Source: Hofstenia miamia (Eukaryota; Xenacoelomorpha; Acoela; Hofsteniidae). From it: a stretch of DNA of 64,000 nt. The position numbers and the translations under genes are program-made. Position 1 is the first letter of the stretch. Each line of letters starts with the position of its first letter. Positions 33,882-44,910 of this stretch are shown here, piece by piece. Under the pieces are notes generated by a model. That model did no database searches. It saw only the letters and a list, made by a program, of their open reading frames with translations, and was not told the origin of the DNA. The stretch is from NCBI GenBank assembly GCA_900660155.1, contig CABFPE010000510.1, positions 329,532 to 393,531 of the forward strand, written 5' to 3'.

Positions 33882-34503
33882 AAGTTATTGAGACACCCAT
33901 TAATTTTTTACGTCTGGGTTATTATTTACACATTATGCCATAATCACGTAATGAAACGCTATTACATTACTTAGGAAAACTAGAAAGGACATCCTATAAT
34001 TATTGGGGGAAATCTTACTTTTATTTATTTTATATTTGAAAAAAACTGAACGTATTCGGCATACCCAATAATTATTTAACAATAGAAAAATTTTATACAG
34101 TTAAAATTCTATGTTGATTAGTAACTGATATTTTGCCGAATCACCTCATTAATCCGACCTACATAAGAGAGCAGTTTTTTTTATAAGTCCTCAATATTCG
34201 AAGATTGACGTTTAGCCTTTCTTTCTTTCAATTCTCTTCGAGCATGCTAGATTCTAATGAAGCCAGGAATAAACACAGGTCAATTTGGAATAAGGGCTAC
34301 CTTATTTTCTCCGAAATATTGTTTGGTGAATCGTGATTTGTGACTAGGTTCGTCATTTTACTAAAATTTAGTGGAGGACTGCCCAAGATTGACACATAAT
34401 ATTATTCCATCTACTTTGATGATTCTGACATACCATTTTCTGAAATCATCTCCATGCCATTATCCAATTACCACCACATTTAAACATTAGAGTTGATATT
34501 GCT
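33879..34503 (-). mobile_element. Tc1-like transposon, 3' part, inserted in LINE-C
   Basis: After the TA run the plus strand reads GCAAAGTTATTGAGACACCC, a typical Tc1-type terminal repeat. On the minus strand decayed transposase pieces follow from the gap inwards: WIMAW near 34470, INDEPSHKSRFTKQYFGENK near 34340, IPGFIRI near 34260 and RRELKERKAKRQSSNIEDL near 34220. These correspond to the xD-x-PxH block, the SPDLNPIE block and the helix after it in Tc1/mariner transposases. Several stops and frame changes are present. The other end lies in the gap. Confidence 0.6.
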
Positions 34504-35503
34504 NNNNNNNNNNNNNNNNNNNNNNNNNNNNNNNNNNNNNNNNNNNNNNNNNNNNNNNNNNNNNNNNNNNNNNNNNNNNNNNNNNNNNNNNNNNNNNNNN
34601 NNNNNNNNNNNNNNNNNNNNNNNNNNNNNNNNNNNNNNNNNNNNNNNNNNNNNNNNNNNNNNNNNNNNNNNNNNNNNNNNNNNNNNNNNNNNNNNNNNNN
34701 NNNNNNNNNNNNNNNNNNNNNNNNNNNNNNNNNNNNNNNNNNNNNNNNNNNNNNNNNNNNNNNNNNNNNNNNNNNNNNNNNNNNNNNNNNNNNNNNNNNN
34801 NNNNNNNNNNNNNNNNNNNNNNNNNNNNNNNNNNNNNNNNNNNNNNNNNNNNNNNNNNNNNNNNNNNNNNNNNNNNNNNNNNNNNNNNNNNNNNNNNNNN
34901 NNNNNNNNNNNNNNNNNNNNNNNNNNNNNNNNNNNNNNNNNNNNNNNNNNNNNNNNNNNNNNNNNNNNNNNNNNNNNNNNNNNNNNNNNNNNNNNNNNNN
35001 NNNNNNNNNNNNNNNNNNNNNNNNNNNNNNNNNNNNNNNNNNNNNNNNNNNNNNNNNNNNNNNNNNNNNNNNNNNNNNNNNNNNNNNNNNNNNNNNNNNN
35101 NNNNNNNNNNNNNNNNNNNNNNNNNNNNNNNNNNNNNNNNNNNNNNNNNNNNNNNNNNNNNNNNNNNNNNNNNNNNNNNNNNNNNNNNNNNNNNNNNNNN
35201 NNNNNNNNNNNNNNNNNNNNNNNNNNNNNNNNNNNNNNNNNNNNNNNNNNNNNNNNNNNNNNNNNNNNNNNNNNNNNNNNNNNNNNNNNNNNNNNNNNNN
35301 NNNNNNNNNNNNNNNNNNNNNNNNNNNNNNNNNNNNNNNNNNNNNNNNNNNNNNNNNNNNNNNNNNNNNNNNNNNNNNNNNNNNNNNNNNNNNNNNNNNN
35401 NNNNNNNNNNNNNNNNNNNNNNNNNNNNNNNNNNNNNNNNNNNNNNNNNNNNNNNNNNNNNNNNNNNNNNNNNNNNNNNNNNNNNNNNNNNNNNNNNNNN
35501 NNN
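34504..35503. other. assembly gap (1,000 Ns)
   Basis: Exactly 1,000 Ns, probably a gap of arbitrary size. It hides the rest of the Tc1-like element and part of LINE-C. Confidence 1.
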
Positions 35504-36444
35504 TATTTATATATATGCAAAGACAATGGTCACTGAATGATTCGAACATTAAGGATTGAAAATATAATTGTAAATTTATTAGGAAATAGTCAATTAAGTT
35601 GTCATGTCTTGTAGGGCAGTCAATATATTTACACAATGAAATTCGTGTGGCATAACATTCTCTTAACGATTTTTTTTCAAGTTTTTCAAAATAATATATA
35701 TTGTAAATTCAACAAATATATTAATAAATTGTAGTGGTCATTTATTTCAGAAATTTCATTTGCCTTAAAGTTTAAATAGTCAAAATGATAATTTTTTTGG
35801 ATTGTATTTAGTATTAATTAGTTCTTTATGGCATTTATTTTCAAATGATATAAATTCTATCCATAGAGATTCAAATATATCGTGCCTTGATTCATGTTAA
35901 AATTTACCCACTGATTTAAATATTTTGGTGCCAATATCATGAGTCCATCACCTCTACCTGATCGGGTTTTATGAAAATATCGAAATAATGTCGATCAGGA
36001 TTAAACAAGTTAGAGTCAGTGTCATGCTGTAGCCAAGATTCTGTAACTAAGAATGTGCGTTTTGACCTATCTTATTTAAGAAAATCATTTCTGTTAGAGT
36101 TGAGACTTCTAATATTCAGATAAACGAATTTATAGTTACTGCTGTAATTTTTTTGTATATTTTCTATTTGAGATTCTTCTAGAATGGGCCTGTGTTCAGT
36201 TTAATATCTCCTATGAGAAGTAATCTTCTGAAATAAAAATATTAATTAATGTGATTAAAAAAATGTACTAAATTTAACTGTATATTAGTAATATATTAAA
36301 TGGGGACGTTTTGAGGAGCGTGGATGTGCATTTATATAACATAGTTACATTTTGTAACATAACATAGATGACTAAATAATATTAAAAAAAATTCAATATT
36401 TTCAATTGACTATACTATAATAATACAAAATTAGTGCATGCACA

Positions 36445-36771
36445 CTAAAATAAATTTAATGTTATCATGCTTTGTTGCTTATTTAGTAATTGATGTTTCT
36501 TTTTTTGCTTGATGATTAAAGCTTCACCTATTTTAGGATGTTGTGTTTTTAGTTGTATGTAAAAATTGTTTTCTTTAGCTTGGTGTTCATGCATAAATAT
36601 TTCTGATCTTAGATGTCCGTTAATATGCTCCTTCATTTTTGTTACCAAATGTCGCTTTGTTTCCCCGATGTAAGATTTTTCACAATCATCACATTTATAA
36701 ATGATATCTACCAACTTCTTCTTAAATGTCCTTTTCTGACTTGCCTGAACCTGATGGTGTTTCTTTAACAA
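36445..36771 (-). pseudogene. Penelope-like element, GIY-YIG endonuclease domain
   Basis: An intact 108-codon stretch holds an almost complete GIY-YIG domain: VDIIYKCDDCEKSYIGETKR, then HLVTKMKEHINGHLRSEIFM, and GEALIIK further on. Family landmarks are the IYKC...YIG pair, the C-x2-C that precedes YIG in Penelope-like elements, the K-x-EH block, the glutamate in GEALIIK and the asparagine in LLNK. This is the C-terminal nuclease of Penelope-like retroelements. The RT that should lie upstream (higher coordinates) is replaced by LINE sequence of the opposite strand from about 36775, so this is a broken end fragment. The relative at 18.6-18.8 kb is much more degraded. Confidence 0.8.
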
Positions 36772-36774
36772 ATT

Positions 36775-37830
36775 TGCAGCTGCCTCTATCTCGCGTCTTC
36801 AATATCTTTTCACAACATTTTGTTATCGACCTATCTCCCTTCTTCCCAAAATCTCTATTGTCTTTGACCGTCTATCATTCAAATTTCTCTTACCTTGTAT
36901 CAAACCCCTTCTTTCCATCATGAATTTGGTTATTGTATTTGACAATTACTCATCATATTTGTATTCTAACTATGCTCTGTATATAGTGGTCTTGACATAA
37001 ATACTGAAGGACCAATAATCATTTTCCACATCGCCAAGGCACTTAAAAAAATTCCACACTCCATTACTCTTTAGAATCTTTTTCTGACTATTTATCTAAT
37101 AGTTTTCAAGTTAGTCGGTTTAATTCCCATTTCTCTTCTCCTGCCTCTATTTTTAGTCGCGGAATTTAAGGTTCCCTGCTTGCTATTCTTCTCTTTCTTG
37201 ATTCAATTGATCAACTTCCCCCATGAGCTATTCTTGCTCATGCAGTCTCTATACTGATGATAATATAATCGAAATTTTTAGTTTTTAGTCCTAACTCGTT
37301 CACTATTATTCCATCTCCTTTTGATAGAGTTTTTGTTTCGCTAATTATCTTGAATTTCAACAGGCTGTTTTATTTTTTTTTATTGTTTTTATTAAATCTT
37401 AGTTTAGGGTGTTTCTTATTAACCATATGGCCTGTAAGCACATAATCAACCTTTTCGCAGATACATAGATAGTTTTACAATGCTGCCTGCATCATTACGA
37501 TTTTTACAGGGCCATATGCCTTATAGGTTTCCATTTGGAATATTTTATAGTCTAATCCAGTTCTATAGATGCTAAAATACGGCTGTGCCACTGCCACCTC
37601 CCTTATAAGGTCTGGACCACCAATAGTAGTCCCTAAAACTTTTCCTAAAAAATATTTAGATTTTTTAGGTTCCAGGTAAATTTAGTGTTGGGAAAGCGCT
37701 ATTCATTACCCATCTGCTTACTGCCTTTTTCATACTCAGATTTATGACAGAATAGGAGCCAAATGAATCGTTTGAAATTGCCCCTTAAAGTTTTCATATA
37801 AACTGTGGTGTTACCAACATTGTATCATAA
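36775..37830 (+). pseudogene. LINE reverse transcriptase fragment, decayed
   Basis: Plus strand, several frames. RT block 1-2 reads CYRPISLLPKISIVFDRLSF near 36822, then FKFLLPCIKPLL. Block 4-5 pieces near 37160 (SRGI, GSLLAILLFLIQLINFPHEL) correspond to GVPQGSxLxPLLF. SLYTDDNIIEI near 37248 corresponds to the YADD box with TDD in its place. Later pieces near 37680 (FQVNLVLGKRYSLPICLLPF) are compatible with the thumb. It resembles the LINE at 11.2-13.6 kb more than LINE-A/B/C. Its 5' side abuts the Penelope-like fragment, so one probably inserted next to or into the other. Confidence 0.55.
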
Positions 37831-38063
37831 TGTGAAACTGTCTAAGCAATTCAGAAATTTATAAACAATGTATCAGTCATTTTCAATACTACAATGCTAT
37901 TGCTCTGTGTAAGAAAAATAAATTTTGAAACTGGGATATTTACTGGTCGAACAATAGGACAACGGAATCTTCTGGATGTAATTCTAAAAATATTCTCTCA
38001 TTTGAAATTTAACTCTAAACTACAGTTTAAGAATACACTATACTTATTGGCATTGGTAGAAGG

Positions 38064-38549
38064 TTAACGGTTAAACGAAGTGTGATGTAATTTTGTTACC
38101 CCAAGAACAAATACAATAGGATTTTGAGCTCAAATCAAATTTGAAGAACCTGATATTTTGTGACTTTTGCACATTTTTTAAGTAGATTCTTTCTGCCCAA
38201 TATGCGAATCATCCTAACTTTGCTTACTAAGATTCAACAAATACACCAAAAGTCTAAGTTTGGGGTAGCTTTGTTACCCAGAAAGAAATCAGCTTAAAAC
38301 TTTTGCTTTAGGATGATTGCTAGTTTTGTATAGTAATACTATGCTTGAAAAACCCCACTGCTATTATTTCATGAAAATTTTATTGATATTCACTTAGCTG
38401 ATGATTCCCATACTTTGCAGACAAAAACTACTTAAAAAATGTGGAAAAGTCACAAAATATCAGGGTCTTCCTCGTTGATTTGAGCTCAAAATCCTATTCT
38501 AGTTGTTCTTGGGGTAAAAAAATTACCCCAAACTTAGTTTAACCGTCAA
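38064..38549. repeat. fold-back element with long imperfect inverted repeats
   Basis: The left arm (from about 38068, CGGTTAAAC...) and the reverse complement of the right arm (ending about 38545, GTTTAACCG) match for roughly 170 bp with scattered differences. Shared phrases include TTACCCCAAGAACAA, ATAGGATTTTGAGCTCAAAT and CTGATATTTTGTGACTTTT. The central part carries a further copy of the end motif (TAAGTTTGGGGTAGC...TTACCC near 38257-38281). There is no coding capacity. This is a non-autonomous fold-back or MITE-like element; the superfamily is unknown. Confidence 0.8.
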
Positions 38550-39304
38550 TAGAACTTTTGTGTTTGATCAGCATATTTCACACCAGTACAAACTCTCAAG
38601 CCCTTTGTTTTAAATGGTCAGAGTTGATTTGCACAGAGTTTTTTGGAAATTTTCTAAGAAATTCTTTACCATTTTTGCTTCCATTTGTATTCCAAAAACA
38701 TCATGTTTGCATAAAGCCGTATAGAAAACTAATAAGCCCACCGACAGCATCATGACATATTTATGTGCACTTGAGACTGAATTGTCGCATATTACATATA
38801 TTTTTCAATTATTATATTTTGATACTACCCTGAGAGAATTTGTCAACGGACAATCTAAAATTCTAGACAGATTATATAATTAAAAAAAATTGCCAAAAGC
38901 TGTCTTGCATAGTTTCTTATAATTTTTAAGGTTTCCCATTAAGTAAATGGCAAGAAGGATCCTATCACCATCCATGCATCTATGATGCTACCCTAGGGTG
39001 GTACATGAAGATACCTGCAGCCCCTATGGGATGTCATTAATGGTTACCAAAAATGAAGGACACGAAACTAGTATCAAGACAATATTTTTCACACATATGG
39101 GTTGACAAACACTCTTTATATATGTACCACGAAGCCTCAAAAGGTTAACCTAAATGTAATGCAAATAAAATTAATGAACTTAAAGCAGATTTTACCTCTT
39201 AAGTGCTATTGGTTAAACATAACGAATTAATAGAAGATGAAACAAAAAAACCTTACTATAAGATCAAATTGATACAAGGCAATCTGTAGCAATTTCAAAG
39301 ATGT
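38550..39304. other. unassigned AT-rich DNA
   Basis: No gene, transposon end or repeat recognised. Confidence 0.4.
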
Positions 39305-39665
39305 TGAGCGGATAAAGGTCGGCTGCGCCTAAAGAGTCACGGCTAGCGGTCGGCTGCGGCCAAGGATTTAGTTTCACTGCAAAATATCGCCTAAAATTCA
39401 TAATGAAATTACTAATTTGCAAGTGTTTCAGTTTTGAAGTCTAAACATAAAATTGATGATTTTCTATGAATATGTTTTAATTGCTGTATTTAAAATTACA
39501 GTATTGCAATTAGTAGTAAAGAGCAACTACTATGGTAAAGAGATCTCAGCTAACGATCGGCTACGACTAGAGACGGCCAGCGGCCGGCTACCACCAAAAT
39601 TTATTTTTACGGCCGACCACGGCCAAGAAAATTTCCGTGGCCGCACAATACTGGTTGCTACACGT
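39305..39665. repeat. GC-rich CGGCTGCGGCC repeat block, probable MITE
   Basis: Two clusters of GGTCGGCTGCGGCCAAG-like motifs (39317-39372 and 39556-39640) flank an AT-rich core. In the left cluster the motif is directly repeated about 36 bp apart, with CGGCTAGC between. The right border reads on the minus strand CAGTATTGTGCGGCCACGGA, which looks like a hAT end. The left border is unclear. The short open frame across it is not a believable gene. Confidence 0.45.
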
Positions 39666-39689
39666 TGGAATGCTAAAAAAATTTAATAC

Positions 39690-41159
39690 AATTCTGGTAA
39701 ATTCAAGTAGGGTTTAAGATATTCGCGTTGATGCCAAATTAATAATTATACATTTTAAGAATGCCAAAGTTGCCTGTAGACAAAATTTTCTGTTGAAATA
39801 CGCTCTCAAAAATATTGTACAATAAAAGGGAGCCAAGAGGAATATTCAAAAGGCAATTGCAAATTGTTTTTTTGCTATTTTGAGGAATAACCAAATATTT
39901 GCAAACAACAGGTATCTGTAACAATATGTTAAAGAACAGCGCAATTTTTTCACTTCGCCAGAAAAATTATACTTAATGTTTTCTTCTTTTCAATTTGTTT
40001 AATTATTAAATTAATTTAAAATCTTCATAAAGGCTTATATTTAATCAAAGAAGAAAAATGCTTTTGAAATGGTTTTCATCTTTCCATTAAAATAATATTA
40101 GTGTTTTATTTTTTAAAGACAATCACTAGTATTTTATATTATTATTTCCTTCTGAATAACAAAGATTATTTGATAATAGTTCTATGTATTTTCTTAAACA
40201 AAAATTTAACAGTATGTTGTAAATATCGCAATTAAGGAAACCAATTCCGTAACTCGGAAGATTTCACTTACATTTTATGGACAAAAATAAGGGGACAGGT
40301 GTATATATATTTTGCTTTGGTACAATATATAATAAGTAATAGATATTTCATTAGCATTTTTATTATGTTCTTTATATAGTATGCATTTAATTGGTTAAAT
40401 CTTCAATTTCATTTTTTTATAATAATATAACGAAATGGAATTGAAGATTTAATTAAGTAAATCAAAAGTAGAAAATCTTAAAAGTTATTGGAAATTTCTT
40501 TAATTTTTTTTTGAAAAAATTACAAGTACTTGGAAAGCAATTTTCAAAAAATTTAAGAATCTTGTGAGAAATTTCCTAGAAATTCAAAAAAAGTCTTTAA
40601 AATTTCTTGGATGCCTTTTAGATTTTTCATTAAAAAATTTAGAAATATTTTTTTGCAAGAATCTTAAAAGAAAATTTCAAACATCCTAGAATTATTGCAA
40701 ATATTGAAAATTTAAATTTTTGCAAGAAATTTCCTTTTCTCTGCTGATGGTAATGAGAAGCAAAATTGGAGGAATGCCATTCCGAAAATTTTTTTGATGA
40801 AATAACTCAAAATATGGCTATATGCAAGTGTCATTGGAAAAAGCTTATTAAATTTGTGAGCAAGAAATGTAAATTCCGACCAGAAAATACACATGATACT
40901 TTTGGCCTACTAGCTTCTTGATTACGACAACCGGTGCACACTTTTTAAAAAAATTATTTATATAAAAATTTATGACTGTAGTTTTTGTAAATATTTGTGA
41001 CTTTCTTTACAAATTACAAGTTTGATCTCATATGTAGCAAAGCGTACGTAACTAACCATTAGCTAACAATCGTTTTACGTCTCAAAATCACCTTGTTCAA
41101 ACGTATATATTTTGTATAAAAAAGTGTATGCCTCAAACTCCCCGGCCGTTTAAAAACTC
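39690..41159. other. AT-rich DNA with AAGAATCTT-like degenerate repeats
   Basis: About 40490-40710 is a loose array of TTTCAAG/AATCTTAAAA-like phrases. Similar text occurs at 51640-51760 and 54440-54700. No coding motif was seen. Confidence 0.4.
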
Positions 41160-42250
41160 ATAAGAAGGATTTGCAGAAAAAATGGATGCTATGCTTTTTG
41201 ATGCATTCATAGAAAATGATGTGATTTCCTCTTAAAATAATTTTATATCTGGCTTAAGTGCGCAGGAGTTCTTAATATCCTCAACAATATTCTTTGTGCA
41301 ATCTGAATATCAAGTGAACATATTTGAAGTAGACTTTAACAGTTCCACTGATGTTGTTGGTCTATAGCAGTTTATTATGATTTATCTAATGATGAACTTC
41401 TTGATAATAAGAGGGCGATTCATTTATATCATTTGAGTAAAAAAGTTACATGTTGGTCTCAATTTGAAAATATAGAAAGATGTACTAAAAATTATTGTTT
41501 CTATGATACTTGGAGAGCAGAAGTCTGACAAAGAATCATTTGTTTGGCTTTCCTAGATGAAATGGGTAGTTTAAATAAAAATCCCAAGAAAGCTGGACGC
41601 CATTTGACATTTTGTTTGCGCTTTCCTTTCGGCTTGCATCATCAGTTGCTCATAATGTCCTATTTCCCTCATTAAGAACATTTAGAAAAACAACTGGGAA
41701 AATTTCTGCAAACGATTGTTTTTGTGAATGCTTGGGCAAGGCGCTATTCTGCAAAGTGCCTGACAAACAGAAATATTTTTGAATTTTTATGGATGAAATA
41801 TATGTAAAGGAAATTTTAGAATATCAAGGTAAACTCGCTTATGGAAAAGCAATTAATTCCAAACCAATTAGCCAAATAGTTCTTGCGTTTATGATCAATT
41901 GACTTCATGATGGCTTGTCATTTATGATTGAAATTGTTAGTTACCAGTGAAGTCACCAAATCCGCAGTTTCTATATGAAACAAAATCTTAATTTGATGTA
42001 TTTGCTTCATAAGAAGAGTTGTTGAAATTGTCACAGATAACTTCAGAATTAACACCAAGTTCATGTCTTTGTTTCCTGGATTTAATGAACCGTGGATATA
42101 GTACCACTTCCTATTGCATCCTCTTCCATTCTTGTAATGATTGTTGATTTATAGCACCTGTTGAAGTGTAGTCGAAATAATTGGAATCCTGAGTCTGATA
42201 AAACTGTTTCATTTAATGGCATAAACATTGATGATCATTTTAATTGATTT
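41160..42250 (+). pseudogene. P-element-like transposase, decayed
   Basis: The clearest stretch, 41786-41902, reads DEIYVKEILEYQGKLAYGK and then QIVLAFMIN. DEM-x-IKE-x-L followed some 30 residues later by a hydrophobic VFMV-like block is the pattern around the first catalytic aspartate of the P-element transposase RNase H domain. After one in-frame stop LHDGLSFMIEIVSYQ continues, comparable to the segment before the G-x-Q motif. Upstream pieces such as GRHLTFCLRFPFG near 41610 may belong to the same protein. A THAP finger was not found. Many frame breaks; old copy. Terminal repeats were not identified. Confidence 0.45.
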
Positions 42251-42715
42251 AGAACAATTTCAATTTAGGATCAGTTTTTTACTTTTTGTTTCTACTGAAA
42301 AGTTCTTATCAAAACTTATAAAGAAATCCTTGTAATTTTAATCTTAAAATGGTCATTAATGCAACTAAGGATGTCACCCAATAAATGGCAATAAATGGCA
42401 ATTATTTATGTTCCTGACAAATTCGCTTAAGACTCTGATGCTTCACTTGCATCCGATGAAAAATGTGCTTTTATTACTGAAGTTTTTCTCCGTAATTTAG
42501 TATCACACGTTAGTATTTGTTATGTGACATAAGAGCATAAAGAATGTTCACTGTTGTTCTTATTTGCCTCGTTGTTTTATAATGGCATTAGAAAGATTTT
42601 CGCCTTTACTGAATGACATGTTTGCCAAACCCAACTATGGCATACAAAAATAGGGTATTTATCGAACCGAATATAAATAGCCAGAATTCCAAACTTAGAA
42701 AATTGCGATCTTGCA
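42251..42715. other. unassigned AT-rich DNA
   Basis: Flank between the P-element-like remnant and the Tc1-like element; may contain decayed 3' sequence of the former. Confidence 0.3.
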
Positions 42716-43075
42716 ACTACAGTTGCAGTAGGCGACATATTATTATAACCACCTTACTTTTAAGATAATTTTGTACTGTTTTTTGATATACCTATATGTA
42801 GATAGAGATACTAACCAATTAAATTATAGTTTTTAGAAATTATACAATCATTCAGTCTTTGTGTGTTCAATTTCATATATGAAATACATTTAATGAAGCC
42901 CTTTAGGCAAAGCCAATAGTGGAATCCTATTGAATTATGTCTATCTATCTCCTGTCTAACAGAATCAACCAGAAGATATCAACGTATCTGCATCCACAAA
43001 GTTGTCCAATCAGGCGATGGCGACTGAATGACTCATCTTGACTTCACTTTATAGTCTTCATAACTGTCAGCCACC

Positions 43076-44270
43076 ATGGGCAAGCGTCGTGATCTGAGTT
43101 CTACTGTTATTGCGAAAGTGATAGCTCTTTTAGAGCAGACTTGTCAACAGAGCCGACATTTGATATAGGAAAGGCATACTGACTGCAAAAAATAAGAAAA
43201 ATCTCCATAATCAAATTAACAAGCAGAACTATAAACTTGCTTTGCCTAAAATAGGCTCGTTTTGGGCTCGTTGTACATCAAATACTGTGCTCAAGCTCGG
43301 CTCGGCTCGGCTCGTTAGAAGGTCGGCTCGTTGACAAGTCTGTTTTAGAGCTACACAGTGCAGTGTCCATCATGCCAGTGTTTTGAATATCAAAAAATGA
43401 TTTCAAATGGTAACCACTGCGCCATCCCGTGTTGGAAGATGTGGCCGAAAGCGTAGAACGACCTCTGCTAATGATCGATCAATGGTGAGGATGATCCACC
43501 AAGACAATCTTCTGTCCACAAAACAAGTGCGTGGTCAACTGCTACAACGTTGTGCTGACGTTTCTACTCGTGCAGTCCAAAGGAGACTTAATTATTTGGG
43601 TTGCAAGTCAGCAACGCCGAAAAAGAAACCCAAACTGACCCCAGCAATCAAGACAAAGGGTCTACAGGTTGCTCGAGAATATGCAAATCGTCTAGTAGAG
43701 TTTTGGAGGACAGTGTGCTTTAATGATGAAAGTCACTTTGAGTATCACACAACAACCCAAAGACGTGTCTGGCATGTACCAGGCAGTCCGGCACCGCTCA
43801 TGAAACTGTTAAACAACCAATCAAAGTCATGTTCTGGGTTATGGTAAGCTCCAAAGGTCCTGGACGTCTCCATGTAGTCGAAGGGATGATGGAGAAAAAA
43901 CCGATATCTCGAGGTTTTGCATACCAGAACTCTCCCACAGCTTCGAGAATGGTTCAACTGGCCGGCGAACTGCGCATTTATGCAGCACTACGATCCATGT
44001 CACAAGGCGAAGTTCATGTCATGATTCTTTGGCCAGGAAATTTACTTGATTTGAACCCGATAGAAAGCATTTGGGGCATGTTGAAAGAGATCAGCCAACG
44101 GACCAACACCACAAAGAACCAACTCATCTGTAGCATCATTTGTGCATGGTTTCGCGACGAAGAATTCCACGAAAATCTGCAGCAGTCCATGGACAGTAGG
44201 CCTAGGAGATGACCTCAGAAAGTCATTGAAGCAAAAGGTGGTCACACATCGTACTAAGGAAACTATGCAA
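43076..44270 (+). pseudogene. Tc1-like transposase, interrupted
   Basis: The start ATG at 43076 sits in a strong GCCACCATGG context and gives MGKRRDLSSTVIAKVIALLE, the usual start of the paired-like helix-turn-helix. The gene is split at codon 20 by the 43136-43342 insert and resumes with LELHSAVS. Next comes GRCGRKRRTTSANDRSMVRM and the basic second helix-turn-helix (43407-43847). Catalytic landmarks are FNDESHFE (first D present), QHYDPCHKAK (usual QDN altered to QHY) and WPGNLLDLNPIESIWGML with the final acid present. VIEAKGGHTSY near 44222 is the normal C-terminus. There are at least three frame changes besides the insertion. It is inactive and would be about 340 residues if whole, as for the family. 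Confidence 0.85.
43136..43342. mobile_element. hAT MITE, copy 1 (207 bp), inside the Tc1-like transposase
   Basis: The ends are inverted repeats: CAGACTTGTCAAC at the left and GTTGACAAGTCTG at the right. They are flanked by a perfect 8-bp direct repeat TTTTAGAG at 43128-43135 and 43343-43350. An 8-bp target duplication and CAG...CTG ends define the hAT superfamily. Removing one flank and the insert leaves the transposase reading in register across the site. The interior has GGCTCGGCTCG runs and shares a core (GCATACTGACTGCAAA and AACTTGCTTTGCCTAAAATA) with copy 2. Confidence 0.92.
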
Positions 44271-44630
44271 TTTTTATACATGTTTAATTCCATCATTTTT
44301 TATTTAAAAGTCGAAAATATAGTCTTACCTACATTTCACAAAAAAGTTTTAATTATAGCAAAATGGAAATTATTAAAAATTATAGGAGTCATTCATATTT
44401 TCATCATCAGGCTTATTTTTGACTATTTATTGAATAATAGTATCGGTGTGTGTGTTAATTTTTATTCTAAACATCGAAAACAATTGTAAGGATAGCGAAG
44501 ATCCATTTTTATTGTGAAAATATTACAAGTTTTGGACAAATTTAGGGGAGATATTGAATGACATACGTAAAAAACTAAGGGGTTATAGCAATATGTCGCC
44601 TACTTTAAGGTGGTCTATGATATATATATA

Positions 44631-44631
44631 N
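44631..44631. other. single ambiguous base
   Basis: One N after a short TA run at the end of the Tc1-like element. Confidence 1.
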
Positions 44632-44864
44632 TACCAACATCAACATCCAATTAAAAAGAAAATTTTGAAATATTGTTAAAAACAAACTATCCAATATTTG
44701 CAGAATCACTATATATAAAAAAGAAATAAGATCAAAATTAATGAATAAACAGAAGAATTATTATAACATCAACATTTTCTAATGCATGCAATTTTAATTA
44801 ATTTTAAATGTAGTTAATTGTAATTAGTTTTCCTTCCAAATTTATGAAGCTCAGTAATTTAATA

Positions 44865-44910
<46 letters not shown>

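Larger units (their letters stand above)
31990..36250 (-). mobile_element. LINE-C: decayed LINE split by a Tc1-like element and a gap
   Basis: Minus strand. Endonuclease pieces lie at 36250-35504: LNIRSLNSNRNDFL near 36110, LVTESWLQHDTDSNL near 36045, GDGLMILAPKYLNQ near 35945 and DNLIDYFLINL with FESFSDHCLCIYI at 35600-35510. RT pieces lie at 33790-31990: a basic linker at 33763-33512, KNGRYIHKML near 33430, VLGP near 32698 and YQYADDTCL near 32620. The two halves belong to the same family and orientation and are complementary, so one element interrupted at 33.8-35.5 kb is the simplest reading. The RT half has many frame changes and is older-looking than LINE-B. Confidence 0.6.
42716..44617 (+). 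mobile_element. Tc1-like DNA transposon with terminal inverted repeats
   Basis: The left end (CAGTTGCAGTAGGCGACATA from 42720, preceded by TA) and the reverse complement of the right end (AGTAGGCGACATATT, plus strand 44590-44604) share about 35 bp including TATAACC. The outermost bases differ somewhat, so boundaries are good to a few bases. A TA follows at 44616-44617 and a short TA run after it. The interior holds a transposase remnant and a nested hAT MITE. Length about 1.9 kb including the 207-bp insert, normal for Tc1-like elements. Confidence 0.8.

Noticed and set aside
39453-39686. 77-codon open stretch through the GC-rich repeat.
   Set aside because: Its length comes from repeated CGGCC motifs; no protein-like pattern.
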